Assembly: GCA_963754645.1 (NCBI GenBank) | Contig: CAVWGP010000011.1 | Span: 806,001 to 870,000 of the forward strand | Length of the DNA: 64,000 bases | Source: CAVWGP01 sp963754645 | Lineage (GTDB): Bacteria > Pseudomonadota > Alphaproteobacteria > Bin65 | Reading direction: 5' to 3' | Shown: one piece after another, positions 42,858 through 51,844 of the stretch | How positions within the stretch are numbered: position 1 is the first letter of the stretch | Layout: each line of letters starts with the position of its first letter | Made by a program: the position numbers and the translations under genes | Notes under the pieces: model-generated | Database searches by the model: none | Told to the model about the DNA's origin: nothing | Seen by the model: the letters and a program-made list of their open reading frames with translations, nothing else

Positions 42858-44454
42858 TGTTTTCGCTCCGCGGTGCGCGGCTCCGGCCCGGCGCCTCGCG
42901 CCGGCGCAGCAGCGAGCGCCCGGTCATCTCCGCCGGCTTCGCGATCCCCATGATGTCGAGCAGCGTCGGCGCGATGTCGGCGAGGCGGCCATTGTCCAGC
43001 GCCACGCGGTCGATGACGGCAGCCGCGCCGGCGAGGATCGCGGGCACCGCATTGAGCGTGTGCGCGGTGTGGGGTTGGCCGCTGAGCTGGTCGCGCATGG
43101 TCTCGGCATTGCCGTGATCGGCGGTGATCAGCAAGGCGCCGCCTTGGCGCCGCACCGCCGCTTCGATCCGCCCCAAGCCATCGTCGACCGCGCGCACCGC
43201 CGCGATCGTGGCGGCGATATCGCCGGTGTGCCCGACCATGTCGGCATTGGCGTAATTCACGACGATGAAATCATGCGCGCCGCTGTCGATCGCGGCAACG
43301 AGTCGATCGGTGACCTCGGGCGCCGACATTTCGGGCTTGAGGTCGTAGGTCGCGACCTTGGGCGAGGGCACGAGGATGCGGGTTTCGCCCGGGAATTGCT
43401 TCTCCTCGCCGCCGTTGAAGAAAAACGTGACATGCGCGTATTTCTCGGTTTCGGCGATGCGCAACTGCTTCAAGCCGTGCCGGGCCACGACCTCGCCGAG
43501 CGTCGCCGGCAGGATTTGGGCGGGGAACAGGGCCGCGATGAACCGGCTGAGCGCCTCGGAATATTCGCACAGGCCGAGGGCGGCGGCGAATTTCGGTACG
43601 GCGCCGCGCGCGAAGCCGGCGAATTCGGGATCGAGCAGCGCGCTCAGGATCTGCCGCGCCCGATCGGCGCGAAAATTGGCCATGAGCAGGCCGTCGCCGT
43701 CGCGCATGCCGGCAAAATCGCCGATGATCGTCGGCTTCGCGAATTCGTCGCTTTCGCCGCGGCGATAGGCCGCTTCGATCGCCGCGCGGGCGGTGGCGGC
43801 GGCTTCGCCTTGGCCCTGCACGAGCGCGGCATAGGCCAGGGCCACGCGCTCCCAGCGCCGGTCGCGGTCCATCGCGTAATAGCGCCCGCCAATCGTGCCG
43901 AAGCGCGCGCCATGCACGCCGGCGACCTGATTCTCGAAACGCGCGAGGTAGTCCAGCGCGCTGCGCGGCGGCGTGTCGCGTCCGTCGAGGAACCCGTGCA
44001 CGACGGCGTCTATCCCGGCCTCGCCGAGATAGCGCGCGAGCGCGGCGATGTGATCCTGGTGCGCGTGAACGCCGCCGGGCGACAGCAGGCCGAGCAAATG
44101 CGCGCGCCCGCCGCTCGCCTTCAGCTGGGCGACGAAATTCCGGAACGCCGGCAGCGATGGAATGCCGCCGTTTTTCACCGCCTCGTCGATTCTCGGCAAA
44201 TCCTGCAGGATCACGCGGCCGGCGCCGATATTCATGTGGCCGACCTCGGAATTGCCCATCTGGCCTTGCGGTAGGCCGACATGAAGTTCCGAGGCATCGA
44301 GCAGCGCGTGCGGGCAGCTTGCCAGCAGGCGCTCCCAATTCGGCGGCTTGGCCTGGCAAATCGCATTGTCGTCGCATTCGGCGCGATGGCCCCAGCCGTC
44401 GAGCACGCAGAGCACAACCGGGCGCACCGCGGGGCGGGAGGCGAGCGAGGTCAA
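42844..44454 (-). CDS. gpmI: 2,3-bisphosphoglycerate-independent phosphoglycerate mutase
   Basis: The protein has 536 residues (typical 510-520). 'VVLCVLDGWGHR' gives the first metal Asp, 'QGQMGNSEVGHMNIGAGRV' holds the phosphoserine, and 'ADHGNAETM' and 'NYANADMVGHTGD' are the later metal ligands. It interconverts 3- and 2-phosphoglycerate in glycolysis and gluconeogenesis with Mn2+. The 79 bases upstream separate it from rlmH. It overlaps envC by 14 bases, so the two are translationally coupled. Confidence 0.95.
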   Translation of the reverse strand: MTSLASRPAVRPVVLCVLDGWGHRAECDDNAICQAKPPNWERLLASCPHALLDASELHVGLPQGQMGNSEVGHMNIGAGRVILQDLPRIDEAVKNGGIPSLPAFRNFVAQLKASGGRAHLLGLLSPGGVHAHQDHIAALARYLGEAGIDAVVHGFLDGRDTPPRSALDYLARFENQVAGVHGARFGTIGGRYYAMDRDRRWERVALAYAALVQGQGEAAATARAAIEAAYRRGESDEFAKPTIIGDFAGMRDGDGLLMANFRADRARQILSALLDPEFAGFARGAVPKFAAALGLCEYSEALSRFIAALFPAQILPATLGEVVARHGLKQLRIAETEKYAHVTFFFNGGEEKQFPGETRILVPSPKVATYDLKPEMSAPEVTDRLVAAIDSGAHDFIVVNYANADMVGHTGDIAATIAAVRAVDDGLGRIEAAVRRQGGALLITADHGNAETMRDQLSGQPHTAHTLNAVPAILAGAAAVIDRVALDNGRLADIAPTLLDIMGIAKPAEMTGRSLLRRREAPGRSRAPRSENNAAA

Positions 44455-44533
44455 GGATCGATCCTTCCGGGCTGCAGCGGAACACCGTCGATTTGCATAC
44501 GGAATATGGCCTTTCTGTGTTGCCTGCGGGCGA

Positions 44534-44992
44534 TTATGGCCGATGATAGGGATGGCCGGCCAGGATGGTGTGGGCGCGGTAGATCTGTTCGAGCAGCATG
44601 ACGCGGGCCAGCGCGTGCGGCCACGTCATGGTGCCGAAGGCAATGCGCGCCCGGGCGCGCGCCAACACCTCGGCCGACAGGCCGTCGGCGCCGCCGACGG
44701 CAAAGGCGAGATTGTCGCCGCTGCTTTGGCGCCAGCCGGCGAATTTTCGCGCAAATTCGGCGCTGTCGCAAACCGTGCCGTGTTCGTCGAGGGCGACGAG
44801 CAGCACGTTCTTGGGCAGGGCCGCGAGCAGCAACGCGCCCTCGCGCGCCTTGAGCTCGTCGCCGGCCAAGCGCCGGCGCTCCTCGACTTCGCGGATTTCG
44901 AGCGGCCAGGGCAGGCGCTTGGCATATTCCGCGCACAGCGCCGCATGCGGACCGGCCTTCAAGCGGCCGACGGCGACGACCGTTACCGCCAT
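44534..44992 (-). CDS. rlmH: 23S rRNA pseudouridine-1915 N3-methyltransferase
   Basis: The protein has 152 residues from the ATG at 44992 ('MAVTVVAVGRLK'); a start 21 bases further up adds only basic residues. SPOUT motifs 'LAFAVGGADGLSAEVLARA' and the C-terminal 'TILAGHPYHRP' fit RlmH, though the usual ending is YHRE-like. 'LLVALDEHGTVCDSAEFA' is also conserved. It methylates pseudouridine 1915 on 70S ribosomes. It lies 25 bases after rsfS, the standard rsfS-rlmH pairing. Confidence 0.93.
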   Translation of the reverse strand: MAVTVVAVGRLKAGPHAALCAEYAKRLPWPLEIREVEERRRLAGDELKAREGALLLAALPKNVLLVALDEHGTVCDSAEFARKFAGWRQSSGDNLAFAVGGADGLSAEVLARARARIAFGTMTWPHALARVMLLEQIYRAHTILAGHPYHRP

Positions 44993-45017
44993 GCGACGGC
45001 CGCTCCGGCGCAAGCCG

Positions 45018-45377
45018 TCAGGCGATGCGCTCCGCCGCGCGCGCCGCGACGGGCTCGTCGGACCACAATTTTTCCAGATTGTAGAAACTGCGGATTTCGG
45101 GACGGAACAGGTGGACGACGATGTCGCCGGTGTCGATCAGCACCCAGTCGCCCTTCTGGCGGCCCTCCGAGGGCACGTTGCGCAATCCGCGGGCGCGCAA
45201 TTTTTCGATCAGGTGTTCGGCCATCGCGACCACTTGCCGGTCGCTTCGGCCGGTTGCGACGACCATGAAATCGGCGAAGGTCGTCTTGCCTTTGAGATCG
45301 ATGACGACGGCGTCGAGCGCCTTGTCGTCGTCGAGCGATGCCAGGATCAGCGCCAATTGCTCGGCGGTGGATGGCAA
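45018..45377 (-). CDS. rsfS: Ribosome silencing factor (RsfS/YbeB)
   Basis: The protein has 119 residues. 'DAVVIDLKGKTTFADFMVVA', 'TGRSDRQVVAMAEHL', 'GDWVLIDTGDIVVHLF' and 'FYNLEKLW' are the full RsfS signature. It binds L14 on the large subunit and blocks subunit joining in starvation. It lies between nadD (56 bases) and rlmH, as in most proteobacteria. The C-terminal Ala/Arg tail is short. Confidence 0.95.
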   Translation of the reverse strand: MPSTAEQLALILASLDDDKALDAVVIDLKGKTTFADFMVVATGRSDRQVVAMAEHLIEKLRARGLRNVPSEGRQKGDWVLIDTGDIVVHLFRPEIRSFYNLEKLWSDEPVAARAAERIA

Positions 45378-45433
45378 ACCCCGTGCGGTTTTCGCGATGT
45401 GATCTCACTCCTTTCGGTTGAATCCGGCGCCGG

Positions 45434-46081
45434 TCATCGACCCCGGAGCCGGGCACGAATCGCGCTGGCCGATGCCGCATGCAGCCGGGCATGGACGAAG
45501 ACCCAAGCCGGCGGCTTTAGGCTTGCCAGCACGCGCGCCGCCCGTTCGGGCAGGCGATTGCCGGCAAATCGCGCCGCCGCGGCGCCAGACAACGCGTTAT
45601 TAGAATATTGCGGGCGCGCGAAAACCGCAACCAATACGGTGTTAAAGATATGTGACCAATCCTTCCAGGCCGGGATTTGCAGCAAATTGTCGGCGCCCAT
45701 GATCCACACGAATGTGATGCGCGGATGGAGCCGTTTCAAGCGCGGCAGCATTTCCGCCGTGAAGCTCGTGCCGAGAGCGGTCTCGATGTCGGTGGCGCGC
45801 ATGCGCGGATGGCGCGCCATGGCGGCGGCGGATCGGAAGCGCTCGGCGAGCGGCGCCATGCCGGCGGTCTTTTTCAGCGGGTTCTGCGGCGACACCAGCC
45901 ACCACACCTCGTCGAGCCCGAGGCCTGACAGCGCCAACTCGGCGACGTGGCGGTGGCCCGCATGCGCCGGATTGAACGAGCCGCCGAGCAGGCCGACCTT
46001 GATCGCAAGGAAGCTCGAAGGCGCGCGCGGAAACCAGCGCACGGATTGGGCGTCGGCCGGCGTGCGGCGGCGGCCTGCCAC
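45434..46081 (-). CDS. nadD: Nicotinate-nucleotide adenylyltransferase
   Basis: The protein has 215 residues. I chose the GTG at 46081 because it overlaps the proA stop as TAGTG. The open frame extends further into proA, but nothing upstream is conserved. 'VGLLGGSFNPAHAGHRHVAE' holds the HxGH nucleotidyltransferase motif, 'VWWLVSPQNPLKK' follows, and 'ASASAIRARLRGR' is the C-terminal ISSTxIR-type motif. It converts nicotinate mononucleotide to NaAD in NAD synthesis. It is coupled to proA. Confidence 0.92.
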   Translation of the reverse strand: MAGRRRTPADAQSVRWFPRAPSSFLAIKVGLLGGSFNPAHAGHRHVAELALSGLGLDEVWWLVSPQNPLKKTAGMAPLAERFRSAAAMARHPRMRATDIETALGTSFTAEMLPRLKRLHPRITFVWIMGADNLLQIPAWKDWSHIFNTVLVAVFARPQYSNNALSGAAAARFAGNRLPERAARVLASLKPPAWVFVHARLHAASASAIRARLRGR

Positions 46082-47367
46082 TAGGGCCTGACCTGCCCGC
46101 CGCCGCGCACGACGTATTTGAACGAGGTGAGCTGTTCGGCGCCGACCGGGCCGCGGGCGTGCAGCCGCCCGGTCGAAATGCCGATCTCGGCGCCCATGCC
46201 GAATTCGCCGCCGTCGGCGAATTGCGTCGAGGCATTGTGCAGCACAATGGCGCTGTCGACCCGCTCGAGAAAGCGCGCCGCCGCGGCCGCGTCCCCGGTC
46301 ACGATCGCGTCGGTGTGGTGCGAGCCGTATTGTTCGACATGGGCGATCGCGGCATCGACGCCGTCCACGACCTTGGCGGCGATGATCGGCTCGAGAAATT
46401 CGGTGTACCAATCGGCCTCGCTCGCCGGCTTGACGCGCGCATCGATCGCGCGCACCGCGGCGTCGCCGCGCACTTCGCAGCCCGCCGCCAGCAAATCCCG
46501 GACGATCGGCGCCAGATGCGTCGGCGCGCATTTCGCATCGACCAGCAGCGTCTCGGCCGCGCCGCACACGCTCACGCGCCGCATCTTGGCGTTGAGCACG
46601 ATGTTGCGCGCCATGGCCAGATCGGCGGCGCCGTCGACATAGACATGGCAGTTGCCGTCGAGATGGGCGATCACGGGAATGCGGCTTTCCTGCTGCACGC
46701 GCGCGATCAGCGATTTGCCGCCGCGCGGCACGATGATGTCGATCGCGTCGTTCATGCGCAGCATGTGGCCGACGGCTTCGCGGTCCACGGTCGGCACGAG
46801 CTGGATCGCGCCGTCGGGCAGGCCCGCTTCGCGCAGCGCCGCCGTAAGGCAGTGCCCGATCGCCTCGGAACTGCGGAAGCTGTCGGAGCCGCCGCGCAGG
46901 ATCGCGGCATTGCCCGATTTCAGGCACAGGCCGCCGGCGTCGGCGGTCACGTTGGGGCGCGATTCGTAGATGATGCCGATAACGCCCAGCGGCACGCGCA
47001 CGCGCCGGATTTCCAGGCCGTTCGGCCGCGTCCACGCCGCCATCACCTGGCCGACCGGATCGGGAAATGCCGCAACGTCGTCGAGGCCTTGGGCGATGCC
47101 CGCGATGCGCTTGGCGTCGAGGCGCAAGCGGTCGAGATAGGCGGGCGTGGCGCCCTCGGCCGTCGCCGCGTCGATGTCGCGGCGATTGGCGGCCAGGATC
47201 GTATCGGCGCGTTCGCGCAGCAACCGCGCGGCGGCGCGCAAGGCGCGATCCTTGGTTGGCGCATCGGCGAGCTTGAGGATCGCGGCGGCGGCGCGGGCGC
47301 GTTCGCCGATGCCGCGCATCAGGCCGGCCAGATCGTCGCTCGTGGTCGCGGCACGCAAGGCTGTCAC
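46081..47367 (-). CDS. proA: Gamma-glutamyl phosphate reductase
   Basis: The protein has 428 residues. 'VPLGVIGIIYESRPNVTADA', 'GNAAILRGGSDSFRSS', the catalytic Cys in 'RRVSVCGAAETLLVD' and 'DGGEFGMGAEIGISTGRLHA' define ProA. It reduces glutamyl-5-phosphate to glutamate semialdehyde with NADPH, directly after ProB. It lies 96 bases downstream of proB and is coupled to nadD by a 1-base overlap of stop and start. Confidence 0.96.
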   Translation of the reverse strand: MTALRAATTSDDLAGLMRGIGERARAAAAILKLADAPTKDRALRAAARLLRERADTILAANRRDIDAATAEGATPAYLDRLRLDAKRIAGIAQGLDDVAAFPDPVGQVMAAWTRPNGLEIRRVRVPLGVIGIIYESRPNVTADAGGLCLKSGNAAILRGGSDSFRSSEAIGHCLTAALREAGLPDGAIQLVPTVDREAVGHMLRMNDAIDIIVPRGGKSLIARVQQESRIPVIAHLDGNCHVYVDGAADLAMARNIVLNAKMRRVSVCGAAETLLVDAKCAPTHLAPIVRDLLAAGCEVRGDAAVRAIDARVKPASEADWYTEFLEPIIAAKVVDGVDAAIAHVEQYGSHHTDAIVTGDAAAAARFLERVDSAIVLHNASTQFADGGEFGMGAEIGISTGRLHARGPVGAEQLTSFKYVVRGGGQVRP

Positions 47368-47463
47368 GGTCCGGCACCTGTCATTGGCGAAGCCGCCAGG
47401 GAACGGCGAACGCTAGCGCAGGACATGCCGCGCTTCATCAACTTTTTGGGCGCCGCTGTCCGC

Positions 47464-48591
47464 TCAATCGCGCGGCGCATGGACCACCATATCGTCGCGA
47501 TGGATCAGCTCGTCGCGGCCGCGATAGCCGAGGATGGCTTCGATCTCGCCGCTCTTGCGGCCGGCGATGCGGGCGGCGTCGGCGGCGCCATAGGCGGCGA
47601 GGCCGCGCGCCAATTCGCGCCCGGCCTTGTCTTCGACGCGCACCATGTCGCCGCGCGCGAAGCGGCCGGCGACGGAAACGACGCCCGCCGGCAACAGGCT
47701 GCGCCCGCCGCGCAAGGCCTTGGCGGCGCCGTCATCGACGGTGAGCGCGCCGCTCGACAGGATCGCGCCGGCGATCCAGCGCTTGCGCGCCGAGCGCGGC
47801 TCGCCCTGGGGCATGAACCAGGTGCAGCGCGCACCGTCGCGCAGCGCGCCCAGGGGATTGAGCGCGCGCCCGTCGGCGATCGCCATGCGGCAGCCGGCGC
47901 CGCAGGCGATCTTCGCCGCCTCGATCTTGGTGATCATGCCGCCGCGGCTATCGGCCGAGATCGGCGCCGCGGCCATGGCCTCGATGTCGCGCGTGATCGC
48001 CTTCACTTCGGCCAAGTGCCGGGCGGCGGCGTCGGTTTTCGGATTGGCCGTGTACAACCCGTCGATGTCGGAAAACAGGATCAGCGTGTCGGCGCTGATC
48101 ATTTGCGCCACGCGCGCCGCCAGCCGGTCGTTGTCGCCGAAGCGGATTTCGTCGGTCGCGACCGTGTCGTTTTCGTTGATCACGGGTACGGCGCCGAGTT
48201 CGAGGAGCGTGAGCAGCGTGGCGCGGGCGTTGAGATGGCGCCGCCGCTCCTCGGTATCGGCCGGCGTCACCAGCACTTGCGCCACGCTGATGCCGTGGCG
48301 GGCCAGCGCTTCTTGGTAGGCATGGGCGAGACGGATCTGCCCCGCGGCGGCGGCGGCCTGCTGTTCTTCGAGGCGCAGCGCCCGGCCGGCGAGGCCGAGC
48401 AGGCGCTTGCCGGTGGCGATGGCGCCCGAGGACACGATGACGATCTGCTGCCCGGCCTTGCGGCACGCGGCCACGTCGTCGGCCAGCGCGTCGAGCCAAT
48501 CGCGCCGGATGCGCCCGCTCTTGTCGTCGACGAGCAGCGCCGACCCGATCTTGACGACGAGGCGCTTCGCCGCGGTCAGCCGGCTGCTCAT
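47464..48591 (-). CDS. proB: Glutamate 5-kinase with PUA domain
   Basis: The protein has 375 residues. The amino-acid kinase domain (1-265) has 'KRLVVKIGSALLVDDKSG', 'VINENDTVATDEIRFGDND' and 'FSDIDGLYTANPK'. A C-terminal PUA domain spans about 285-370 ('GRSLLPAGVVSVAGRFARGD'). It phosphorylates glutamate, the first step of proline synthesis, and is feedback-inhibited by proline. Its ATG overlaps the obgE stop by 4 bases. Confidence 0.96.
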   Translation of the reverse strand: MSSRLTAAKRLVVKIGSALLVDDKSGRIRRDWLDALADDVAACRKAGQQIVIVSSGAIATGKRLLGLAGRALRLEEQQAAAAAGQIRLAHAYQEALARHGISVAQVLVTPADTEERRRHLNARATLLTLLELGAVPVINENDTVATDEIRFGDNDRLAARVAQMISADTLILFSDIDGLYTANPKTDAAARHLAEVKAITRDIEAMAAAPISADSRGGMITKIEAAKIACGAGCRMAIADGRALNPLGALRDGARCTWFMPQGEPRSARKRWIAGAILSSGALTVDDGAAKALRGGRSLLPAGVVSVAGRFARGDMVRVEDKAGRELARGLAAYGAADAARIAGRKSGEIEAILGYRGRDELIHRDDMVVHAPRD

Positions 48592-49634
48592 GGCGCGGCG
48601 GTGGCGTCCGATTCTTCGGCCGCTTCCGGCTTTGCGTCTTTTGCGCGCGCCACGCGAATGATGTCGTGCAGCGCCTTGAGCACCGCGTCGCGGCCCGCGC
48701 CGGACACGCCCGAAAGCAGGAGAACCGGCTTCTTGGCGCTGCGCCGCAGCTTGGTCTGCTTGAGTTTGATGTCCTCGGGCGACAGCGCGTCGATCTTGTT
48801 GAGCGCCAGGATTTCCGGCTTGGTCTCAAGCCCGGCGCCATAAGCCGTGAGTTCGTGGCGGATGGTGCGGTAGGCCTTTTGCACGTCCGCCTCGGTGCCG
48901 TCGACGAGATGGAGCAGAACGCGGCAGCGCTCGACATGGCCGAGAAAGCGGTCGCCCAGGCCCTTGCCTTCATGCGCGCCTTCGATCAAGCCGGGAATAT
49001 CGGCGATGACAAATTCGTCGTAGCCGAGCGAGACGACGCCGAGATTGGGATGCAGCGTGGTGAAGGGATAATCGGCGATCTTGGGCGTGGCTTGCGACAC
49101 GATGCTGAGAAAGGTCGATTTGCCGGCATTGGGCAGGCCGACGATGCCGGCATCGGCGATGAGCTTCAGGCGCAGCCACAGCCAGCGCTCGGAGCCCGGC
49201 CAGCCCGGCTCGGCCCGGCGCGGCGCGCGGTTGGTCGAGGTCTTGAACGCCGCGTTGCCGCGGCCGCCGTCGCCGCCTTTGGCGAGCAGCACGCGGTCGC
49301 CCGGCTTGGCGAGATCGGCCACCAATGTCGTGTGGTCGTCTTCGAAGATTTGCGTTCCGGCCGGGACCTTGATGACGAGCGTGGCGCCGGCGTGGCCGCT
49401 CATGTCGCGGCCCATGCCGTTCTGGCCGCGTTCGGCCTTGAAGTGCTGGGCGTAGCGGAAATCGATGAGCGTGTTGAGGCCCTCGACGGCTTCGACGATG
49501 ACATCCCCGCCGCGCCCGCCATCGCCGCCCGAAGGGCCGCCGAACTCGACATATTTCTCGCGCCGGAACGCGACGGCGCCGCTGCCGCCGTCGCCCGATT
49601 TGATGAATATTTTCGCTTGATCGAGAAATTTCAT
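48588..49634 (-). CDS. obgE: GTPase Obg (CgtA)
   Basis: The protein has 348 residues from the ATG at 49634. The Gly-rich Obg fold 'FIKSGDGGSGAVAFRREKYV' starts at once; a start 15 bases up is less likely. G motifs: 'GLPNAGKSTFLS' (G1), 'DIPGLIEGAHEGKGLG' (G3), 'LALNKIDAL' (G4). The C-terminal tail is short. It is an essential GTPase of 50S assembly and stress control. It is encoded with rplU-rpmA, the conserved order, but a terminator lies between rpmA and obgE. Confidence 0.96.
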   Translation of the reverse strand: MKFLDQAKIFIKSGDGGSGAVAFRREKYVEFGGPSGGDGGRGGDVIVEAVEGLNTLIDFRYAQHFKAERGQNGMGRDMSGHAGATLVIKVPAGTQIFEDDHTTLVADLAKPGDRVLLAKGGDGGRGNAAFKTSTNRAPRRAEPGWPGSERWLWLRLKLIADAGIVGLPNAGKSTFLSIVSQATPKIADYPFTTLHPNLGVVSLGYDEFVIADIPGLIEGAHEGKGLGDRFLGHVERCRVLLHLVDGTEADVQKAYRTIRHELTAYGAGLETKPEILALNKIDALSPEDIKLKQTKLRRSAKKPVLLLSGVSGAGRDAVLKALHDIIRVARAKDAKPEAAEESDATAAP

Positions 49635-49666
49635 GGCCGCAGCCGGCAATCCGGAGTGAGAACGAC

Positions 49667-49697
49667 AAAAAAGGGGGCCAGCTCGCGCCGCCCCCCT
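49667..49697 (-). terminator. Intrinsic terminator after rpmA
   Basis: On the minus strand, AGGGGGGC pairs with GCCCCCT around a 9-10-base loop and is followed by six T residues (AAAAAA at 49667-49672 on the plus strand). It lies 30 bases after the rpmA stop and before obgE, so part of the ribosomal-protein transcript likely ends here. Confidence 0.8.
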
Positions 49698-49726
49698 GTG
49701 TCGGGCTTACCGCGTCTGGCGGAGGC

Positions 49727-49996
49727 TTATTCCGCGGCCGCCGGCGCCGGGACGATGGTCACGTAATTCCGCTCATTGGCCTTGCGGTAGAACTTCACTT
49801 GGCCGGGCACGAGCGCGAACAAGGTGTGGTCCTTGCCGATGCCGACATTGGGCCCTGGGTGATAGGTGGTGCCGCGCTGGCGGACGAGAATATTGCCCGG
49901 CGCCACAACTTGGCCGCCGAAGCGCTTGACGCCGAGGCGCCGTCCTTCGGAGTCGCGCCCGTTGCGGGACGAGCCGCCTGCTTTCTTATGTGCCAT
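49727..49996 (-). CDS. rpmA: 50S ribosomal protein L27
   Basis: The protein has 89 residues. 'AHKKAGGSSRNGRDSEGRRL' and 'GVKRFGGQVVAPGNILVRQR' are invariant L27 segments. The N-terminus reaches the peptidyl transferase centre. It lies 33 bases downstream of rplU. Confidence 0.98.
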   Translation of the reverse strand: MAHKKAGGSSRNGRDSEGRRLGVKRFGGQVVAPGNILVRQRGTTYHPGPNVGIGKDHTLFALVPGQVKFYRKANERNYVTIVPAPAAAE

Positions 49997-50029
49997 GGTC
50001 CGATCCTCCGGTTCGTGCCGCGTGTGCCT

Positions 50030-50350
50030 CTAGGCGCCCGGCTGGATGGTTTCGATGCGCACCACCGTCACGTGCTGGCGGTGGCCGTTCTTGCGGCGGT
50101 AATTGTGCCGCTTCTTCTTTTTGAAGACGAGGATTTTGTCGAGCCGGTCCTGGGCCACGACCTTGCCGGTCACGCTCGCGCCCTTGACGAGCGGTGCTCC
50201 GACCTGGGCGACGCCGTCGCCGGTCACGGCCAAAACCTGGTCGAACACCACATCGTCACCCTTCGCCTTGCCGGCGAGAGTCTCGATCTTGATGATATCT
50301 TTCGCGGTCACGCGATATTGCTTGCCGCCGGTGCGGATTACTGCATGCAT
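50030..50350 (-). CDS. rplU: 50S ribosomal protein L21
   Basis: The protein has 106 residues from the ATG at 50350 ('MHAVIRTGGKQYRVTAKD'); the open frame extends 33 bases up without conservation. 'KILVFKKKKRHNYRRKNGHR' is the basic rRNA-binding stretch. It is first gene of the rplU-rpmA-obgE series. The region just upstream should hold the operon promoter. Confidence 0.97.
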   Translation of the reverse strand: MHAVIRTGGKQYRVTAKDIIKIETLAGKAKGDDVVFDQVLAVTGDGVAQVGAPLVKGASVTGKVVAQDRLDKILVFKKKKRHNYRRKNGHRQHVTVVRIETIQPGA

Positions 50351-50532
50351 CGATTTAACCGATTGGCGCCCTTGAAAAAACAAAGGTCCGGCCGGGGCAC
50401 CCAGGTCGGACCGGGCGGACTATAGCCGGGGTCGGCCCGCTGTCAAGGCGACACATGCGACCAAGTGTTGCGCTTGTTTAACGCGGCAACCCTCGCCTAA
50501 TGTCGCGCCGCTGAACCCAACCGGAGACGACC

Positions 50533-50772
50533 ATGACAACGCCCACCATTGCCGCCAAGCAGCCTGCCAAGATCACGCTGGAAGCCGGCAAGACTTATGC
50601 TTGGTGCGCCTGCGGCCTGTCGAGCAAGCAGCCGCTATGCGACGGCACGCACAAGACCACGGCCTTCAAGCCGCTGGTCTTCAAGCAGGAGCAGACCCAG
50701 GAAGGCTGGCTGTGCCAGTGCAAGCAAACCAAGAAGTCGCCGTTTTGCGACGGCACGCACAAGACGCTTTAG
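50533..50772 (+). CDS. Dual CDGSH iron-sulfur protein
   Basis: The protein has 79 residues. Two CDGSH-type motifs, 'CACGLSSKQPLCDGTH' and 'CQCKQTKKSPFCDGTH', each fit C-x-C-x(n)-C-x3-H for one [2Fe-2S] cluster. The tandem form is that of the MitoNEET inner-NEET (CISD3-like) group; it has no membrane anchor, so it should be soluble. It probably has a redox or Fe-S transfer role. It lies divergent from rplU and 34 bases before the lipoprotein gene. Confidence 0.9.
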   Translation: MTTPTIAAKQPAKITLEAGKTYAWCACGLSSKQPLCDGTHKTTAFKPLVFKQEQTQEGWLCQCKQTKKSPFCDGTHKTL

Positions 50773-50806
50773 GCCGTATTCTATTGCGCAGCAACGAGCA
50801 ACCCCG

Positions 50807-51370
50807 ATGAACGAACGCCACCGTCGATCCGCCGCGACCGCCTTTCGCGGCATGCGGACGCCGCTCCTGTTGCTGGGCATTGCCGCCGCGCTGGCCGGCT
50901 GCGTACAAACCAAGGATGTCGGCCTGTGTCCGCGCGTCGCGATCCTCGCCGACGCCGGCCGCGTAGTAAAGTTCCGGCCCGGCCAGCCCGAAACCGCCGA
51001 GAATGTCGTTTTCAGCGGCCAGATGACCAACGTCACGATCAAATGCAAATACCGCGATCAATTGCTGACCGAGATGGAGGCCGACGTCGTCGTGACGATG
51101 GTCCTGCAGCGCGGTCCGGCAATGCAGGGCAACCTGGCGGAATTTCCCTATTTCGTCTCGGTCACCGATCGCCGCGGCACGGTGCTGCAAAAGCGCGAAT
51201 TCCCGATCCGGGTGAATTTCGGCGGCGACGCCGCCGTCGAGCACACCGAAACGAGCTGGCAATATTACCGCCTGCAGCGCGGCTTCGGCGGTATCGAATA
51301 CGAGAACTGGCTCGGCTTCCAGCTCACCGACCAGGAGCTGGCTTTTAACCGGCGGACGAGCGTGCGGTAG
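50807..51370 (+). CDS. Lipoprotein of unknown function
   Basis: The protein has 187 residues from the ATG at 50807. The signal peptide ends in lipobox 'LAGC' (Cys 32), so it is predicted to be lipid-anchored in the envelope. The mature part ('DVGLCPRVAILADAGRVVKF' start, with one more Cys) is followed by beta-rich sequence ('FSGQMTNVTIKCKYRDQ', 'YFVSVTDRRGTVLQKREFPI'). No family is recognised. It probably shares a transcript with the CDGSH gene. Confidence 0.82.
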   Translation: MNERHRRSAATAFRGMRTPLLLLGIAAALAGCVQTKDVGLCPRVAILADAGRVVKFRPGQPETAENVVFSGQMTNVTIKCKYRDQLLTEMEADVVVTMVLQRGPAMQGNLAEFPYFVSVTDRRGTVLQKREFPIRVNFGGDAAVEHTETSWQYYRLQRGFGGIEYENWLGFQLTDQELAFNRRTSVR

Positions 51371-51523
51371 TTCGATTCTCGGTCGCGTATTCCGGGCAAG
51401 CCTCGATTTGCGCGGTTCGATCCCGCGCGGCGAAACGAGGCTTCTTCGATCCAGCCGGTTGCAATATCTTCGATCGAACGGCAGTCTGGCGCGACGACCT
51501 CGATTTTCTTTGCCGGTGAGTCC

Positions 51524-51844
51524 ATGCCATCCCGCAGGCAAATCGCGCTAAGCCGCTCCGGTATTCTCCGCAAGTTGCGGCAGAGCCGGCGCCTGCTCGA
51601 CCGCTATTCCGTGCGCAAGATCGGGCTTTTCGGCTCTTTTGCCACGGGTCGGCAGCGCGCGGGCAGCGATATCGATTTTCTCGTCGAGTTCGAGCGGCCA
51701 ACCTACGATAATTTCATCGGCCTGACGCGCGCGCTTGAAAAAATCTTCGGCCGGAAAATCGAGGTGCTCACGCCGGGCGGGCTCGATAGCATCCGCGTTC
51801 CGGCCGTGGCCGACGGAATACGGGAAACGCTGGCCTATGCCTAA
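51524..51844 (+). CDS. MNT-type nucleotidyltransferase (MntA-like antitoxin)
   Basis: The protein has 106 residues. 'IGLFGSFATGRQRAGSDIDF' carries the GSx10DxD motif of minimal nucleotidyltransferases. In MNT/HEPN toxin-antitoxin modules this protein AMPylates the HEPN toxin. 'DNFIGLTRALEKIFGRKIE' is also typical. It is followed directly by a HEPN remnant on the same strand, so it is probably the antitoxin of a now broken module. Confidence 0.85.
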   Translation: MPSRRQIALSRSGILRKLRQSRRLLDRYSVRKIGLFGSFATGRQRAGSDIDFLVEFERPTYDNFIGLTRALEKIFGRKIEVLTPGGLDSIRVPAVADGIRETLAYA